This document shows, piece after piece, positions 20,058 through 29,197 of a stretch of DNA of 64,000 nucleotides. Numbering within the stretch: position 1 is the stretch's first letter; each line of letters begins with the position of its first letter. The stretch spans positions 744,001 through 808,000 of the forward strand of contig CAWBNY010000003.1 of assembly GCA_963790325.1 (NCBI GenBank), in the 5' to 3' direction. Below the pieces are notes generated by a model. That model did no database searches, was not told the DNA's origin, and saw only the letters and a program-made list of their open reading frames with translations. The translations under genes and the position numbers were made by a program. The stretch comes from JAXDMK01 sp963790325 (GTDB taxonomy: Bacteria; Actinomycetota; Acidimicrobiia; Acidimicrobiales; AC-14).

Positions 20058-20504
20058 ATGGCTCTTCCCGACAGCGACAGCACCGTCGGCCACTCCTTCG
20101 GACTCGAGTTCGACGGGATCACCATCAAGGAGATCTCCGAGGTGAGCGGCCTCAAGATGGATCAGGACGTCATCGAGTACAAGCACAACACGCCCGACGG
20201 CAAGTACCTGGTGAAGAAGCTCCCCGGCCGGCCCAAGCCGGGCGAGCTCACCCTCACCCGGGGCCTGACCAAGAACAACAGCTTCGACGAGTGGGTCAAG
20301 AACGCCCAGGTCGGCAACATGGGCAGCGCCCGCAAGGGCGGCTCGATCATCGTCTACGACTTCGAGGGCCAGGAGATCAAGCGCTACAAGCTGCGCAACA
20401 TGTGGCCCAAGGGCCTGGAGCTGAGCGGCCTCAAGGCGGGTGACACGTCGGTGCTCACCGAGAAGCTCACCATCACCTACGAGGAGATGACTCCCGGCTC
20501 ATGA
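20058..20504 (+). CDS. CIS inner tube protein 1 (gp19/Hcp-like)
   Basis: A 148-residue tail tube protein of the T4 gp19 family: HSFGLEFDGITIKEISEVSG at the start, GELTLTRGL in the middle and LTEKLTITYEEM at the end. Stacks as hexamers inside the sheath. Good AGGAAGG ribosome binding site. Its stop overlaps the next gene by four bases. Confidence 0.95.
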   Translation: MALPDSDSTVGHSFGLEFDGITIKEISEVSGLKMDQDVIEYKHNTPDGKYLVKKLPGRPKPGELTLTRGLTKNNSFDEWVKNAQVGNMGSARKGGSIIVYDFEGQEIKRYKLRNMWPKGLELSGLKAGDTSVLTEKLTITYEEMTPGS

Positions 20505-20935
20505 GACGGGACCTCGGCAGCCTGGCCACCCGGGAGCACCCCCCGGGCCCGGACCCGGTCGAGACCATGCGGACCGAGTTCGAGTTCGAGCTGCCGCGGG
20601 GCTACCTCGACTCGGCCGGCACCCTCCACCGGCGGGGGGCGATGCGCCTGGCCACCGCCCGGGACGAGCTCGTCCCCCTCCACGACGACCGGGTCCGGGA
20701 GAACCCGGCCTACCTCACGGTCGTCCTCCTGGCCCGGGTCGTGACCCGGCTGGGGACGATCGCCGACGTGCACGCGGGGGTCGTCGAGAACCTCTTCGCC
20801 TCCGACCTCGCCTTCCTCCAGGACCTCTACCGCCGGGTGAACCAGGAGGGCCACACCCGGGTGGCGGTGGCCTGCCCGTCCTGCCGGCACGAGTTCACGG
20901 TCGACGTGGGCGGTGGTCGCCCGGGGGAAACGTGA
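20501..20935 (+). CDS. Putative tail assembly chaperone-like protein of the CIS
   Basis: A 144-residue protein whose core (FEFELPRGYLDSAGTLHRRG, MRLATARDELVPL) resembles small tail assembly proteins that follow tube genes in phage tails and injection systems. It ends with CPSCRH and HEFTVDVGG, a short Cys pair. Overlaps the tube gene by four bases at the start and the DUF6760 gene at the end. Function by position only. Confidence 0.7.
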   Translation: MRRDLGSLATREHPPGPDPVETMRTEFEFELPRGYLDSAGTLHRRGAMRLATARDELVPLHDDRVRENPAYLTVVLLARVVTRLGTIADVHAGVVENLFASDLAFLQDLYRRVNQEGHTRVAVACPSCRHEFTVDVGGGRPGET

Positions 20936-21087
20936 CGTACGCGACCGAACGCCTGTACGAGGAGGTCGCGTACGTCGCCTACCACTTCCACTGGTCGCTG
21001 GACGACATCCTCGACCTCGAACACCCGCTGCGGCGCCGCTTCGTGGACGAGATCCGCAAGCTGCGGCTGCCGGCGGGCGGGTGCTGA
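20932..21087 (+). CDS. DUF6760-like small CIS protein (51 aa)
   Basis: GTG start overlapping the previous stop by four bases. The peptide YEEVAYVAYHFHWSLDDI followed by LDLEHPLRRRFVDEI is the recognisable core of the small family found after the assembly protein in CIS and phage-tail clusters. Role unknown; together with the previous gene it resembles the paired assembly chaperones of phage tails. Confidence 0.75.
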   Translation: MTYATERLYEEVAYVAYHFHWSLDDILDLEHPLRRRFVDEIRKLRLPAGGC

Positions 21088-21094
21088 GCCGCCG

Positions 21095-22987
21095 GTGTGG
21101 CCGTTCCGCCGACGGGCCGACGGGGGACCGCCGGTCGGGCCGCCCGCCGAGCCGTCCGGGCCGCCCGGCGCGCCGGCCGTGCACCGGGGTGAGTGGCGCT
21201 CCCTGCCGCCCATCCAACGGCTGGTGACCCCTCCGTCGGGGACGTTCGGGACGGCCTCGTTCGAGAGCGGGCTCACGTCCCGCCAACCCACTGGGGTCCT
21301 CGGGCAATTGGGGCACTTCGTGGCGTCCGACGCCCCCGGCGGGACGGTCGCCGGCTTCGCCCGGCCGCCGGTTGGCCGGGCGTTCGCTCCCCCTCCCGGC
21401 GGGGCGTGGACGGCCGACGGCGAGGCCGCCGCCGGAGGCGAGGCCGGGCCGGAGCCCACCGAGGTGGCGCCGGTGCGACCGCGGCCGCCGACCCGCGACC
21501 TGGTGCGGGCGCCGGCCCTGCCCTCGACCCCGGTCGTGGCCCGGGCGGTGGCGGTGGCGCAGCCGACGCCGGAGGTGGTACCCGTCGTCCGGGCCCCGAA
21601 GGAGGAGGCGGTGGTGGCGACCCCCGACCCGGAGCCGGTCGCAGCGGCCGCCGCGGTCGAGCCGGAGCCCGTTCCGGCGGTGGCGACGGACCCCGTCGTC
21701 GAGCCCCAGACCACGCCGAGGGAGCCGCCGTCACCGCCGGTCGTCCCGACCCTGGCCGCTCCACCGGCCAGGCGCCGCCTGGGCCTGGGCCCGCCCTTGC
21801 CGGCCCCCCGCGCACCGGGTGGCGGAGGAGCGCTCCCGTCCGCGCCCCGATCGTCCGCCGCCGCCGCCGTCTCCCTTCCCCGGGGACCGGCCTCGCTGCA
21901 GCGGCGAGCGACCGCCCCGGCGTCAGGCGCGACCCCCGCCGCCCCACCCCCGGCCAGCCCCCACGGCCCGCCGACGGCCCCGGCCGTCGGGGGCAGCCCC
22001 GTCCCCGGCCTGCCGCATCCGGCATCGGGCCCGACGGGGGCCCCGGCCGGCGATCCCGGCCCGGCGGTGACTCCCGAGGTCAGCCAGGTGGTGGCGGCGA
22101 TCCTGTCGACCGGCCCCGGCGAACCCTGGCCGAACGCCCCTCTCGTCGGTGACCTCCCGCTGGTCGCCACCCGGGCCGAGCCGGCCGCCGCCGACGGGCC
22201 GCCGGTCGGGGGTGACGCGCCGGTGGCGGTACAGCGCCGGGCACCGTCCCTGGTCACCGCTCCGGACCCCTATTCCCAGCCCGGCGGAGGCCACCGCGCG
22301 CCATCCGGCACCGTCCCGGCCGCGCTCGCCGTGTCGCCCGACGAGACCCTCCCCGTCGCCCCTCTCGCCGCGGAGCGGTCGCTGGTGGCCCGCCGCCGTG
22401 GTTCCGTTCCCCGCGGATCCTCGCCCGCCAGCCCGGTGGCGACCCCGACGACGACGGTCCCGCCGGTCCAACGCACTTTGGGCTCACCGGCCCCGGCCCC
22501 GACCCCGGCCCCGGCACCGGCGGCGACGGCCGCACCGAGCACGGGCACCGGCGCGAGGGAGCCGGTCCCGTCCGGCTGGGTGGACGCGGGCGCGGTGGCG
22601 GTGGCGGCCGGTCTCGGGCACCGGGCACCCGACGGGTCGGTCGTGTTCGGCCTCCTGCCGGCGTCCACCGGCGGGTTCCGACCCCCGCCCTCGGCGACGG
22701 TCCAGCGGGCGGAGGACGAGGGCACCCCACCCGCCCAGGAGCCGGCACCGGCCGGTGCCTCCGCGCCACCGTCGACCACGGTGACGGCCCCCGCCCCGCC
22801 GGCCGAGGCGCCCGCGCCCGCCGCCGGCGGCGCCACGCCCGGCGCCGCCGGGGCCACGCTCACCGACCGGGACGTCGACCGGCTCGCCCGCCGCCTCTAT
22901 CCCCGGCTCCGCGACCACCTGCGGGGCGAGCTCCGCCTCGACCGCGAGCGCCTGGGCCGGGCCACCGACCTCGGCTCCCGGAACTGA
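21095..22987 (+). CDS. Pro/Ala-rich CIS protein, candidate tape measure or cargo scaffold
   Basis: A 630-residue protein that is mostly disordered (Pro, Ala, Val, Gly). Recurrent short motifs are [VL]QRR and [VL]QR (for example VQRRAP, SLQRRAT, VQRTLG, VQRAED). The C-terminal 45 residues are structured: DVDRLARRLYPRLRDHLRGE, then LRLDRERLGR, an amphipathic helix repeated in similar CIS proteins. It sits where phage tape-measure genes sit, between assembly proteins and baseplate genes, and no other tape measure is present. Function inferred. GTG start eight bases after the DUF6760 stop. Confidence 0.75.
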   Translation: MWPFRRRADGGPPVGPPAEPSGPPGAPAVHRGEWRSLPPIQRLVTPPSGTFGTASFESGLTSRQPTGVLGQLGHFVASDAPGGTVAGFARPPVGRAFAPPPGGAWTADGEAAAGGEAGPEPTEVAPVRPRPPTRDLVRAPALPSTPVVARAVAVAQPTPEVVPVVRAPKEEAVVATPDPEPVAAAAAVEPEPVPAVATDPVVEPQTTPREPPSPPVVPTLAAPPARRRLGLGPPLPAPRAPGGGGALPSAPRSSAAAAVSLPRGPASLQRRATAPASGATPAAPPPASPHGPPTAPAVGGSPVPGLPHPASGPTGAPAGDPGPAVTPEVSQVVAAILSTGPGEPWPNAPLVGDLPLVATRAEPAAADGPPVGGDAPVAVQRRAPSLVTAPDPYSQPGGGHRAPSGTVPAALAVSPDETLPVAPLAAERSLVARRRGSVPRGSSPASPVATPTTTVPPVQRTLGSPAPAPTPAPAPAATAAPSTGTGAREPVPSGWVDAGAVAVAAGLGHRAPDGSVVFGLLPASTGGFRPPPSATVQRAEDEGTPPAQEPAPAGASAPPSTTVTAPAPPAEAPAPAAGGATPGAAGATLTDRDVDRLARRLYPRLRDHLRGELRLDRERLGRATDLGSRN

Positions 22988-22995
22988 GAGGAACC

Positions 22996-23445
22996 ATGGC
23001 CGACCTCGAGTCGTACCCGCCCACCACCGTCCACTTCAGCGTGTCGATCGCGAGCAAGGACCTCGGCATCTTCACCGCCTGCGACGGCCTCGGCTGCGAG
23101 GTGGTGATCGAGCAGCGGGAGGAGGGCGGCAACAACGCCTACGTCCACCAGTTCGCGGGTCGGATCAAGTACTCCAACGTCAAGCTCACCCGACCCATCA
23201 ACGGGGACTCGGCCAAGGTGGCGGCCTGGTTCGCCGACCTGGCGGTGCAGAAGGTCACCCGCCCCACCGCCACCATCGAGGCCCTCGCCCCCGACGGGGT
23301 GACGTCGATCGCCAAGTGGCAGCTGCTGGAGGTCATACCGGTGCGGTGGCAGGGGCCGTCGTTCAACGTCGACGGGCCCAAGGTCGCCACCGAGATGCTG
23401 GAGCTGGCCCACCACGGCTTCGGCCCGGGAGCGGCCGCCCCGTGA
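22996..23445 (+). CDS. CIS inner tube protein 2 (gp19-like)
   Basis: A 149-residue tube-family protein (MADLESYPPTTVHFSVSIA, GLGCEVVIEQREEGGNNAYV). In Pvc/Afp-type systems a second tube protein joins the tube to the spike. The gene is just upstream of the LysM baseplate and spike genes, which supports that role. Confidence 0.93.
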   Translation: MADLESYPPTTVHFSVSIASKDLGIFTACDGLGCEVVIEQREEGGNNAYVHQFAGRIKYSNVKLTRPINGDSAKVAAWFADLAVQKVTRPTATIEALAPDGVTSIAKWQLLEVIPVRWQGPSFNVDGPKVATEMLELAHHGFGPGAAAP

Positions 23446-23452
23446 GCGAGCC

Positions 23453-24145
23453 GTGAGCGCCCCCACCCGGGCCACGATCACCGTCACCACCCCGGCCGTC
23501 GCCCAGGGCAAGGCCAGCGCGGGACCGACGGTGGAGAAGTTCGAGGTCCAGTTCAACCCCAAGGAGTACTCCATCTCCAAGTCGGCCCAGTGGGACCACA
23601 AGCCCTCCACCAGCGCCGACAACACGGCCATGCCCGAGTTCAAGGGGGCCAACAGCGCCGAGCTGACCTTCGAGCTGTTCCTCGACGCCACCCAGACCAG
23701 CCCCGCCGACCTGGTCAAGACCGTCGACAAGCTGTTCTTCTGCTGCACCCCGCTGGTGAAGACCAAGCAGCAGAAGAAGCCGTCGGCCCCCTTCGTCGTG
23801 CTCGAGTGGGGGAAGCTCAAGTTCACCGGCAACGTCAAGAGCGTCTCGGCCAAGTACACCCTGTTCAACGAGAAGGGCGAGCCCCTGCGGGCGACGTGCA
23901 ACGTCAGCCTCCAGGAGCTGCCGACGGGCAAGGCCTTCACCAACCCCACGTCGGGCGGCCTGCACTCGACGACCGGCCACCGGGTGGTGGCGGGCGACAC
24001 CCTGGCCTCCATCGCCTGGGCCGAGTACCAGGACCCGACCATGTGGCGGCAGGTGGCGGTGGCCAACGGCATCGACGACCCCCTGCGCCTGCGGGAGGGG
24101 ACCATGGTCCTCGTCCCGTCCCCCGACTCGGCGGACACCTGGTGA
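23453..24145 (+). CDS. LysM-domain baseplate protein (Pvc7/gp53-like)
   Basis: A 230-residue protein: N-terminal tube-initiation fold with KFEVQFNPKEYSISKS, a conserved CIS signature, and a C-terminal LysM domain (HRVVAGDTLASIAWAEYQDP, residues about 180-225). It connects the spike to the tube in the baseplate; the LysM part may contact peptidoglycan. GTG start eight bases after the tube-2 stop. Confidence 0.93.
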   Translation: MSAPTRATITVTTPAVAQGKASAGPTVEKFEVQFNPKEYSISKSAQWDHKPSTSADNTAMPEFKGANSAELTFELFLDATQTSPADLVKTVDKLFFCCTPLVKTKQQKKPSAPFVVLEWGKLKFTGNVKSVSAKYTLFNEKGEPLRATCNVSLQELPTGKAFTNPTSGGLHSTTGHRVVAGDTLASIAWAEYQDPTMWRQVAVANGIDDPLRLREGTMVLVPSPDSADTW

Positions 24146-24149
24146 GCCG

Positions 24150-25889
24150 ATGAGCCAGTCCCACACCAGCAAGTTCGAGGTGACCATCGACGGGCGACCG
24201 CTGCCCGCCCACCTCGACGCGGCCCTGCTCCAGCTGGTGGTGGAGAACAGCGTCAAGCTGCCCGACAGCTTCTCCATCGTCCTCCGCGACCCCCACCGCC
24301 AGGTCCTCGAAGAGGCGGGGGCCAGGATCGGGGCGAAGGTGCAGGTCAAGGCCTTCGCCGAGAGCGCGCCCCAGGGCGTCACCCTGGTCGACGGCGAGGT
24401 CACCGCCCTGGAGGCCGAGCTCGACGCGGAGGCGACCACCACCGTGATCCGGGGCTTCGACCTCTCCCACCGCCTGTTCCGGGGCCGGGTGACCGAGACC
24501 TACACCAACGTCACCTACACCGACGTGGCCACCAAGGTCGCCCGTCGGGTGGGGCTCGAACCGGGCCCGGTCGACGCCACCAGGACGGTGCACGACCACG
24601 TGTCCCAGGGCAACGTGAGCGACTGGGACTTCCTCACCGGCCTGGCCCGGGAGGTGGGCTTCCGGGTGGGCGTCGTCGACGGCAAGTTCGAGTTCCGCAA
24701 GCCGGTGGAGTCGGCCACCGCGCCGGGCGGAGGCACGTTCACGTCGCAGGACCCCCTGCAGCTGGTGATGGGCAAGGACCTGATCCGGTTCCGGGCCGTC
24801 GTGCGGTCGAGCGAGCAGGTGGAGGAGGTGCAGGTCCGGGGGTGGGACATGCGCCAGAAGAAGGGGATCGTCGGCGTCGCCCCCGCCCTGACCGCCAGCG
24901 CCGCCATCGGGACCACGCCCCAGGCCCTGGCCAGCACGTTCGCCGCCCGCCCCCACGTCGGGGTGGGCGTGCCCTACGACAAGCAGAGCGAGGTGGACGC
25001 GGCGGCCGTCGCCCTGGCCGAGGACATCGCCAGCTCCTTCGCCGAGTTCGAGGGCGTGGCCCGGGGCAACCCCCACATCCGGGCCGGGCGGGCGGTGAGC
25101 CTGTCCCTGGTCAAGGCCCCCTTCGACGGCAAGTACAGCGTCACCAGCAGCCGCCACGTCTACGAGGCGGAAACCGGCTACACGGTGTGGTTCACCGTCA
25201 GCGGCAGCCACGACCGGTCGCTGTTCGGACTGGTCGCCAACGGTTCCAACGGCGGCGGCGGGTCCGGGTCGGGTGCCGCCCCCGCCGTCCGGGGGGTGGC
25301 CACGGCGATCGTCACCGACGTCAACGACCCCATGCAGCTGGGCCGGGTGAAGCTCAAGTTCCCGTGGCTGTCCGACAGCTACGTCACCGACTGGGCCCGC
25401 ACCGTGCAGCTGTGCGCGGGGAGCAACCGGGGGGCGGTCATGCTCCCCGAGGTCAACGACGAGGTCCTCGTGGGCTTCGACCAGGGCGACCTGCGCCGGC
25501 CGTTCGTCCTGGGCGAGCTCCACAACGGGGTCGACAAGCCCCTGCTGGGCGACAACCTGGTCGACCCCGCCACCGGGGCCGTCCGCCGGCGGGGGTTCAT
25601 CTCCAAGAAGGGCAGCGGCCTCGTCTTCCTCGACGACGACGGCAAGGAGGGCGTCGCCCTGTTCACCGGCGACCACCAGCTGCGCATCGCCCTCAACCGC
25701 ACCGGCACCACCATCAAGGTCGACAGCAACGGCAAGGTCGAGATCACCGCCGCCACCGAGGTGTCGGTCAAGGCCGGCACCACGCTGACCCTGGAGGCGG
25801 GCGCGTCGATGGAACTGAAGGCCCCCACGATCGCGGTCAGGGCCACCGGCCCGGTCGAGGTCAAGGGCATGCCCATCAGGTTGAACTGA
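24150..25889 (+). CDS. VgrG-like baseplate spike protein (Pvc8/gp27-gp5 type)
   Basis: A 579-residue trimeric spike. Gp27-like domain over residues 1-370, then a gp5 OB-fold (GVATAIVTDVNDPMQLGRVK, MLPEVNDEVLVGFDQGDLRR) and a C-terminal beta-helix (KVEITAATEVSVKAGTTL). Forms the piercing centre of the injection apparatus and carries the PAAR tip encoded next. ATG at 24150, four bases after the LysM gene. Confidence 0.95.
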   Translation: MSQSHTSKFEVTIDGRPLPAHLDAALLQLVVENSVKLPDSFSIVLRDPHRQVLEEAGARIGAKVQVKAFAESAPQGVTLVDGEVTALEAELDAEATTTVIRGFDLSHRLFRGRVTETYTNVTYTDVATKVARRVGLEPGPVDATRTVHDHVSQGNVSDWDFLTGLAREVGFRVGVVDGKFEFRKPVESATAPGGGTFTSQDPLQLVMGKDLIRFRAVVRSSEQVEEVQVRGWDMRQKKGIVGVAPALTASAAIGTTPQALASTFAARPHVGVGVPYDKQSEVDAAAVALAEDIASSFAEFEGVARGNPHIRAGRAVSLSLVKAPFDGKYSVTSSRHVYEAETGYTVWFTVSGSHDRSLFGLVANGSNGGGGSGSGAAPAVRGVATAIVTDVNDPMQLGRVKLKFPWLSDSYVTDWARTVQLCAGSNRGAVMLPEVNDEVLVGFDQGDLRRPFVLGELHNGVDKPLLGDNLVDPATGAVRRRGFISKKGSGLVFLDDDGKEGVALFTGDHQLRIALNRTGTTIKVDSNGKVEITAATEVSVKAGTTLTLEAGASMELKAPTIAVRATGPVEVKGMPIRLN

Positions 25890-25902
25890 GAGGAGCGCGA
25901 CG

Positions 25903-26298
25903 ATGCCCGGGCCCGCGGTTGTCATGGGAGATCCCGTCACCGGGATCTGCGCCATCCACCTCGTCCCGGGCGCCTTCGGACTCCCCCAGCCGAGCCCGCC
26001 CCTCCCCTTCTCCGCCCCGCTGACGGTCGGGCTGGCGCCGTCGGTGCTGGTGGCGGGCCGGCCGGCGGCGGTGGTGGGATCGACCGGCTTCAACACGCCG
26101 CCCCACGTCGGCCTGCACCCCACCGACCCGTCCCTGATCCCGACGACCCAGGTGGGCGCCATCGTCTCGGGCGTGACCACGGTTTTGTTCGAAGGCCGCC
26201 CGGCGGCCACCACCGGGTCCGCCTGCACCATGTGCACCGGGCTTCCGGGCACGATCGTGGGCTCCGCGGTCACGGTCGTGGTGGGAGTGGGCGGATGA
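25903..26298 (+). CDS. PAAR-domain spike tip protein
   Basis: A 131-residue PAAR-type protein made of short Gly/Pro-rich beta turns with paired small and hydrophobic residues (VLVAGRPAAVVGS, VLFEGRPAATTGS) and CTMCTG. It sharpens the VgrG-like spike. The stop overlaps the following ATG (ATGA). Confidence 0.92.
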   Translation: MPGPAVVMGDPVTGICAIHLVPGAFGLPQPSPPLPFSAPLTVGLAPSVLVAGRPAAVVGSTGFNTPPHVGLHPTDPSLIPTTQVGAIVSGVTTVLFEGRPAATTGSACTMCTGLPGTIVGSAVTVVVGVGG

Positions 26299-26699
26299 AC
26301 GACGACTTCATCGGGGCGGGGGTGGCCTTCCCCCTCCGCACCGACGCCACCGGCGGCCTGGCCCTCGTCACCCGCGACCGCGAGCTGCAGGAGGCCATCC
26401 GCATCATCCTGGGCACCGCCCTGGGCGAGCGGCCGATGCGGCCCCAGTTCGGGTGCGGGATCCACGACTACGTCTTCGCCCCCGCCAACGACGCCACCGC
26501 CGGCCACCTGGGCCACGAGGTGCGGGAGTCCCTCGAGCGGTGGGAGCCCCGCATCGACGTGACCGACGTGGAGGTCGTCCTCGACCCGGTCGACCGGGCC
26601 ACCTTCTACATCGACATCCGCTACACCGTGCGGGGCACCAACGACCCCCGCAACCTGGTCTTCCCCTTCTACGTGATCCCGGCCGAGGAGGCATCGTGA
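26295..26699 (+). CDS. Baseplate wedge protein gp25/Pvc9-like
   Basis: A 134-residue lysozyme-like gp25 fold protein: TDATGGLALVTRDRELQEAI, PMRPQFGCGIHDYVFAP, RWEPRIDVTDVEV. Part of the baseplate wedge that holds sheath and spike. The ATG at 26295 overlaps the PAAR stop; an upstream GTG at 26232 is rejected because it would overlap PAAR by 67 bases. Overlaps the gpJ-like gene by four bases. Confidence 0.95.
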   Translation: MNDDFIGAGVAFPLRTDATGGLALVTRDRELQEAIRIILGTALGERPMRPQFGCGIHDYVFAPANDATAGHLGHEVRESLERWEPRIDVTDVEVVLDPVDRATFYIDIRYTVRGTNDPRNLVFPFYVIPAEEAS

Positions 26700-28645
26700 C
26701 GCTTCCCGCCCCCAACCTCGACGACCGCCGCTTCCAGGACCTGGTCGACGACGCCAAGCGCATGGTGCAGCAGCGGTGCCCGGAGTGGACCGACCACAAC
26801 GTGTCCGACCCCGGCGTGACCCTGATCGAGACGTTCGCCTTCATGGTCGACCAGCTCATCTACCGGCTGAACCGGGTCCCCGAGCTCAACTACCTCAAGT
26901 TCCTCGACCTCATCGGCGTGCGCCTGTTCCCCCCGGGACCGGCCCGGGCACCGGTGACGTTCTGGCTGTCGGCGCCCCAGCCGGAGGTCGTGCGCATCCC
27001 CGCCGGCACCGAGGTGGCCACGGTGCGCACGGAGACCATCGAGTCGATCGCCTTCGAGACCACCGACCACCTCGACATCGTCTCCACCGCCGCCGACATG
27101 GTCGCGTCCACCATCCACCGCGGCCGCTACCGCCAGCACCGGGCGGCCCTCGAGAGCGGCCAGAGCTTCTTCTGCTTCGATCAGGTCCCCAAGCCCGACG
27201 ACGCCCTCCTGATCGGCCTGTCCCGGGCCGCCCCCCGCTGCATCGTGAACCTGCGCTTCGACTGCCAGGTCGAGGGCGTGGGCGTCGACCCCACCAACCC
27301 GCCCCTGGCGTGGGAGGCGTGGGACGGCGACGAGTGGGTGGGCTGCGACGTGAGCCAGGACGGCACCGGCGGCCTGAACCGGCCGGGCGACGTGGTCGTC
27401 CACCTCCCCGTCACCCACGCCACCTCCGTCCTCGACGGACGGGCCGCGGGGTGGCTGCGATGCCGGGTGGTGCCGGCCCACGAGGGCCAGCCCGTCTACT
27501 CCGCGTCGCCCCAGATCCGCCACCTCGACGCGTTCACCATCGGGGGCACCATCACCGCGGTCAACGCCGAGGAGTTCACCGACGAGGCGCTGGCGGCGTC
27601 GGAGGGTGTTCCCGGCCAGCACTTCCAGGTCCAGCACCCGCCGGTCGTGGCCTTCGGCGACCCGGCCGTGCTGGAGGTGGCGGGCCCCGACGGGTGGGAG
27701 GAGTGGGAGCTGGTGGAGAGCTTCGCCGCCAGCGGCCCCGACGACCGCCACTTCGCCCTCGACGGCGGCCAGGGCCGGGTGGAGCTGGGCCCGGCCGTGC
27801 GGGAGGGCGACGGCTCGCTGCGCCACTACGGGGCGGTGCCGCCCAAGGGGGCGCAGCTGCGCATGCGCTCCTACCGCAGCGGCGGGGGGCGGCGGGGCAA
27901 CGTCGCCCGGGGCGCGATCAGCGTGCTCAAGTCGTCGATCCCCTACGTGTCGATGGTGGAGAACCGGCGGGCGGCGCTGGGGGGGGTCGACGGCGAGTCG
28001 GTGGAGAGCGCCAAGGTGCGGGCCCCCATCCTCCTGCGGACGAGGGGCCGGGCGGTGACCGCGGAGGACTACGAGCAACTGGCCCGGGAGTCGGCGCCCG
28101 AGGTGGCCCGGGTGAGGTGCACGTTGACCGACGAGGGCACCCGGGACGCGGCGGTGCGGGTGCTGGTGGTGCCGGCGGCGCCGGAGGGCGAGCTGGGCCA
28201 GCTCCGCATCGAGGACCTGGTGCCCGACGACCGGACCCTGGCCCGGGTGGCGGCCTACCTCGACGAGCGGCGGGTCATCGGCACCCGGGTGGTGGTCGAG
28301 CCGCCCATGTACCTGGGTGTCACGGTGGTGGCCCGGGTCGTCGGTCGGGAGCGGGTGAGCGCCTCCCGCCTGCAACGCGACGCGCTGGCCGCCCTGTACG
28401 GGTACTTTTCTCCGACACGGGGTGGACCCGATGGCACCGGTTGGCCCTTCGGCCGGCCGGTTCGGGCCGGGGAGGTGTACGGAGTGCTGCAACGGGTGCG
28501 AGGCGTCGAGCTGGTGGAGGACGCCCGGCTGTTCGGCGCCGACCCGGTGACCGGCGCCCGGGGTTCGGTTAGCGAGCGACTCGACGTGCCCGCGTCGGCG
28601 CTGGTGTTCTCCTACCAGCACCAGCTCCTGGTCACCGAGGCCTGA
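26696..28645 (+). CDS. Baseplate assembly protein gpJ/gp6-like (Pvc11-like)
   Basis: A 649-residue baseplate wedge protein. The N-terminal motif CPEWTDHNVSDPGVTLIETF and FMVDQLIYRLNRVPELNYLK is the hallmark of the 'putative baseplate assembly protein' family; the C-terminal half has the gpJ-like NRRAALGGVDGESVESAKVR and GRAVTAEDYEQLA. GTG at 26696 overlaps the gp25 stop. The frame is continuous throughout. Confidence 0.95.
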   Translation: MTLPAPNLDDRRFQDLVDDAKRMVQQRCPEWTDHNVSDPGVTLIETFAFMVDQLIYRLNRVPELNYLKFLDLIGVRLFPPGPARAPVTFWLSAPQPEVVRIPAGTEVATVRTETIESIAFETTDHLDIVSTAADMVASTIHRGRYRQHRAALESGQSFFCFDQVPKPDDALLIGLSRAAPRCIVNLRFDCQVEGVGVDPTNPPLAWEAWDGDEWVGCDVSQDGTGGLNRPGDVVVHLPVTHATSVLDGRAAGWLRCRVVPAHEGQPVYSASPQIRHLDAFTIGGTITAVNAEEFTDEALAASEGVPGQHFQVQHPPVVAFGDPAVLEVAGPDGWEEWELVESFAASGPDDRHFALDGGQGRVELGPAVREGDGSLRHYGAVPPKGAQLRMRSYRSGGGRRGNVARGAISVLKSSIPYVSMVENRRAALGGVDGESVESAKVRAPILLRTRGRAVTAEDYEQLARESAPEVARVRCTLTDEGTRDAAVRVLVVPAAPEGELGQLRIEDLVPDDRTLARVAAYLDERRVIGTRVVVEPPMYLGVTVVARVVGRERVSASRLQRDALAALYGYFSPTRGGPDGTGWPFGRPVRAGEVYGVLQRVRGVELVEDARLFGADPVTGARGSVSERLDVPASALVFSYQHQLLVTEA

Positions 28646-28657
28646 GGCCGGTCTGCG

Positions 28658-29197
28658 GTGCGGGGGCTCGTCGAAGGTCTGGGGACGCCACATCCCATCG
28701 GGGCCATGCTGCCCGGCCTCTACCACGAGGACGAGTTCGTCCAGCGCTTCACCGCCGGGCTCGACGACGTGGCCGCGCCCGCCATCTCGGTCCTCGACAA
28801 CCTGCCTTCGTACTTCGACCCGGTGGTGGCGCCGGAGGACTTCCTGCCCTGGCTGGCCGCCTGGGTCGGCCTGGCCCTGGACGAGAACTGGCCCCTGGCC
28901 CGGCGCCGGCAGCTGATGGCCCGGGCCGGCGACCTCTACCGCTCGCGGGGGACAGCCCGGGGGCTGGCGGAGCAGGTCGAGCTGCTGACCGGGTCGGCGC
29001 CGGAGATCGAGGAATCGGGGGGGACGGTTTGGTCGCCGACGCCGGGGGCGGCGCCGCCGGGGAGCGCGGTGGCATCGCTGGTGGTGCGGGTGCAGGAGAC
29101 CCCCGGTCGCCCGGTCGACCGCCGCCGGCTGGAGTCGATCGTCCGCGACGCCAAACCGGCCGCGGTGAGCCATCGGATCGAGGTCGTCGCCGGATGA
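28658..29197 (+). CDS. Phage tail protein I-like baseplate protein
   Basis: A 179-residue protein with the tail-protein-I pattern: MLPGLYHEDEFVQRF, ILDNLPSYFDP-like LDNLPSYFDPVVAPEDFLPW, and RSRGTARGLAEQVELLTG. It is a small baseplate component that follows gpJ in these systems. GTG start 12 bases after the gpJ-like stop; stop overlaps the following ATG. Confidence 0.9.
   Translation: MRGLVEGLGTPHPIGAMLPGLYHEDEFVQRFTAGLDDVAAPAISVLDNLPSYFDPVVAPEDFLPWLAAWVGLALDENWPLARRRQLMARAGDLYRSRGTARGLAEQVELLTGSAPEIEESGGTVWSPTPGAAPPGSAVASLVVRVQETPGRPVDRRRLESIVRDAKPAAVSHRIEVVAG

Noticed and set aside
18464..20155. 563-aa open frame opposite the sheath gene
   Set aside because: Antisense shadow of an unmistakable sheath protein.
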